Made by a program: the position numbers and the translations under genes. Of a stretch of 64,000 nt of DNA, positions 62,213-64,000 are shown piece by piece. This DNA is from Kriegella sp963975415 (lineage in GTDB: Bacteria > Bacteroidota > Bacteroidia > Flavobacteriales > Flavobacteriaceae), in assembly GCF_963975415.1 (NCBI RefSeq), contig NZ_CAXBGN010000009.1, forward strand, positions 136,480-200,479, read 5' to 3'. The notes under the pieces were generated by a model that saw only the letters and a program-made list of their open reading frames with translations, was not told the DNA's origin and ran no database searches. How positions within the stretch are numbered: position 1 is the stretch's first letter; each line of letters opens with the position of its first letter.

Positions 62213-62242
62213 AAAACCGCGTCATTCCCATGACGCGGTTTT
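62213..62242. terminator. Bidirectional terminator between htpG and porP
   Basis: AAAACCGCGTCA (62213-62224) and TGACGCGGTTTT (62231-62242) form a perfect 12-bp stem with a 6-base loop. It sits between two convergent genes and can serve both. Confidence 0.92.
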
Positions 62243-62263
62243 CTCTCTTAAGCGATATTCTTT

Positions 62264-63154
62264 TTATAGTTTAAGCTTGAGCATGACTTCATGCGTGCCA
62301 TTATCAATGTTGCTCACCTCGCTCTCTAGCGGCACTTCATAGGCATATCCTATTTGCAACCATTTCTGGGCCTTGAATATGAGAATACCACTGATACTTT
62401 CATTGAGCCTATAAGAAGCCCCCAAATCGAAGCGTTTATTAAAGTCAATTAGTGCCGTCAGGTCTAGCGAAATCGGGGCGGCATCTACATAACGTAGCAA
62501 TGCCGAAGTCAGCAAAGATATATTTGCATTTAGCGACACATCGTAGCCACCTGCTAGATATAGATGCATCTTATCAGAGCCCCAACGGGCTGTACCATCT
62601 TTCCTTTCTAACCGATCAGGCGTCAAAATTTTAGGTATCGAAAGTGCTATAAAGTACTTTTCATGTCTCAGGTAAGCTCCTGCCCCAATATTCGGAGTAA
62701 ACCTACCATCAGCATTCATAAGGGATTGATCGGGGCTTATATCATACGTTAGGAGACCATCGGTGTTTACATCGTAAGAGTTAAAACCTCCTTTGACGCC
62801 TAAATACAGGTCATGGGTTTGGTTCAATTTCAGTGCATAGGAAAAATCAAGATAAAAAGAGGTCTGATTTTCGACAAAAGTCTTATCATTCGTAATCGAC
62901 AATCCCAGACCGACACTTTTGCCTGCGGGCATTCCGAAAATAAAGCTTTGCGTTTCTGGCGCACCTTGTACATTGGCCCACTGGCTTCTTATATTCAAAC
63001 CAATATCGGTAGATCCATCGGCCCCGGCAAATGCGGGATTGATAAGGTTCATATTGTAACGGTAGAACGTGAAACTCGGATCTTGCTGCGCTGACAGGCT
63101 GGTTAGTACAAAGAGCAGCAATAGTAGTATTGGGTATGTTTTCTTTAATATCAT
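62264..63154 (-). CDS. PorP/SprF-family type IX secretion outer-membrane protein
   Basis: A 296-residue barrel-type protein with a Sec signal (ILLLLLFVLTSLSAQ). The start of the mature protein, QDPSFTFYRYNMNLINPAFAGADG, is the signature of PorP/SprF. It is tied to type IX secretion and usually works with one particular adhesin exported through that route; here it directly follows a gene with a type B T9SS C-terminal domain, 18 bp away on the same strand. Confidence 0.95.
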   Translation of the reverse strand: MILKKTYPILLLLLFVLTSLSAQQDPSFTFYRYNMNLINPAFAGADGSTDIGLNIRSQWANVQGAPETQSFIFGMPAGKSVGLGLSITNDKTFVENQTSFYLDFSYALKLNQTHDLYLGVKGGFNSYDVNTDGLLTYDISPDQSLMNADGRFTPNIGAGAYLRHEKYFIALSIPKILTPDRLERKDGTARWGSDKMHLYLAGGYDVSLNANISLLTSALLRYVDAAPISLDLTALIDFNKRFDLGASYRLNESISGILIFKAQKWLQIGYAYEVPLESEVSNIDNGTHEVMLKLKL

Positions 63155-63172
63155 TTTTTGGTTTATTTGGTC

Positions 63173-64000
63173 TTAGTAATTGATGAACAACCATCCTTTG
63201 AGCGGTGCTTTTCCGTTACCCAAGTCTATTATGAACAGATAGGAACCAGGAGGTAATACATCAGAAGCCCCTTTTCGGTTGCCGTTCCAATCGTTACGGT
63301 AGCTCACTGCGTTGAAAACTTCATGCCCCCAGCGGTTATAGACCGCAACTCTTGAATTCGGATAATTATCTATGCCAGGTATCATCCAGGTATCATTTAC
63401 ACCATCTCCATTCGGGGTAAAGGCTTCCGCTGGTTTAAGCAAGGGCTCATCATTTTCAGGAAAATAATCTTCCGTATCGACCACTCCGTCATTATCATCA
63501 TCATCGTCGGTAGCATCCGGGAGTCCGTCTGCATCTGTATCTTTTGGCTTGCTGTTCGGATTAGTAGAATCCGTTCCTTCCGCTTCTTCTACAAGATCGG
63601 AATAGCCATCATTGTCGTCGTCGTCATCTGAATTATCTCCCGTTCCGTCGCCATCAGTATCGGCCGATTCATTTGGATCCAACGGAAATGCGTCATCGGC
63701 ATCAAGTATACCATCGTTGTCTGAATCTCCTTCTGAAGCATAGGGAAATGCATCTTCGTTATTGGGAATTCCATCACCATCAATATCTTCATCTTCATTA
63801 TCGCCGGTACCGTCACCGTCGGCATCGGAATCTTCATCCGGGTCGGTGGGGAACGCATCCTCTGAATCAGGTGTACCATCGTTATCATCGTCGAGGTCTT
63901 CATTATCACCGGTACCGTCACCGTCGGCATCGGAATCTTCATCCGGATCAGTGGGAAACGCATCCTCTGAATCAGGTGTACCATCGTTATCATCGTCGAG
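63173..64000 (-). CDS. T9SS type B surface protein, C-terminal part (5' end outside the window)
   Basis: The frame is open from the stop at 63173 to base 64000, so only about 275 C-terminal residues are seen. They comprise Asp-rich calcium-binding-like repeats (thrombospondin type 3-like, with DxDxDG and EDAFPxDPxE units) and then a gliding-motility-associated C-terminal domain: AFTPNGDGVNDTWMIPGI, VYNRWGHEVF, PPGSYLFIIDL and a final WLFINY. That domain directs export through type IX secretion and surface attachment. The PorP/SprF gene downstream is the likely partner. Confidence 0.93.
   Translation of the reverse strand, partial: LDDDNDGTPDSEDAFPTDPDEDSDADGDGTGDNEDLDDDNDGTPDSEDAFPTDPDEDSDADGDGTGDNEDEDIDGDGIPNNEDAFPYASEGDSDNDGILDADDAFPLDPNESADTDGDGTGDNSDDDDDNDGYSDLVEEAEGTDSTNPNSKPKDTDADGLPDATDDDDDNDGVVDTEDYFPENDEPLLKPAEAFTPNGDGVNDTWMIPGIDNYPNSRVAVYNRWGHEVFNAVSYRNDWNGNRKGASDVLPPGSYLFIIDLGNGKAPLKGWLFINY
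63785..64000 (-). repeat. 105-bp tandem repeat within the surface protein gene
   Basis: GGTACCGTCACCGTCGGCAT occurs at 63806 and again at 63911, a 105-bp period equal to 35 residues (from LDDDNDG through GDNED). The two copies are near identical at DNA level, indicating recent duplication or unequal exchange, and the array continues beyond base 64000. Confidence 0.85.

Noticed and set aside
63589..63993. 134-codon minus-strand frame rich in Met and Pro
   Set aside because: An out-of-frame reading of the Asp-rich repeats of the T9SS surface protein; the Met/Pro/Thr pattern follows from the repeat DNA.
1..64000. tRNA, rRNA, prophage or insertion sequence
   Set aside because: I checked the intergenic regions by eye and saw no cloverleaf, rRNA segment, integrase or transposase. 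A tRNAscan-SE and ISfinder run would be decisive.

Overview
The window looks like chromosomal DNA of a marine-type member of the Flavobacteriaceae (Bacteroidota). The evidence is AT-rich DNA, a SusC/SusD pair, a PorP/SprF protein next to a protein with a type IX secretion (type B) C-terminal domain, a bacillithiol BshC enzyme, the small DUF4295 gene beside ribosomal proteins L33 and L28, TPR-containing LuxR-partner sensor kinases, and many short lipoproteins with a C-S-x or C-S-K lipobox. A genus cannot be fixed from the sequence alone. No prophage, insertion sequence, CRISPR array, rRNA or tRNA was seen; the genes are mostly core and envelope functions.

Layout. 1-3000: the 5' part of mnmA, a three-domain fasciclin lipoprotein behind a cluster of TTAAACA-type repeats, then a gene-free 0.8 kb stretch holding three tandem promoter-transcript-terminator units that look like a family of small RNAs. 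3000-7900: yidC, pyrG, a DUF3820 protein and a Tat-exported hydroxypyruvate-isomerase-like protein. 7990-14700: a CHASE2-like membrane protein and a secreted unknown, divergent from a large exported TPR-CHAT protease-like protein, then an acidic-tailed unknown and a 54-residue lipoprotein. 14800-20300: a two-component system (TPR histidine kinase and LuxR regulator) divergent from a five-gene envelope operon, with a palindrome between them. 20300-25000: an apparent guaA, LysM/PBP1-fold lipoprotein, OsmC, DUF922 operon. 25000-25880: a gene-free stretch with an orphan terminator.

25900-41600: a flavin-oxidase-fold protein, PLP decarboxylase, bshC, M14 peptidase, a sugar-acid cluster (SMP-30 lactonase, GntP permease, TIM-barrel isomerase), two exported ferritin-like proteins, rimO, a serine hydrolase and two small membrane genes. 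41600-51700: ftsY, DUF4295, rpmG, rpmB, a translationally coupled FAH/Hpt/cinA set, a BNR_4 secreted protein, a DnaQ-type exonuclease, an outer-membrane barrel, an E2 acyltransferase and recR. 51900-64000: susD and susC divergent from a sodium:solute symporter, a CoA-binding protein, a FabH-like synthase, htpG with a -24/-12-like promoter candidate, porP/sprF, and the truncated 3' end of a type B T9SS surface protein built of Asp-rich calcium-binding-like repeats.

The items most worth following up are the triplicated small-RNA units (2397-2940), the exported CHAT/CHASE2 module (7990-13463), the two-component/envelope operon with its palindrome (14799-20274), and the nested repeats before the 54-residue lipoprotein (14375-14482). 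All functional statements come from motif recognition by eye; no database search was run.
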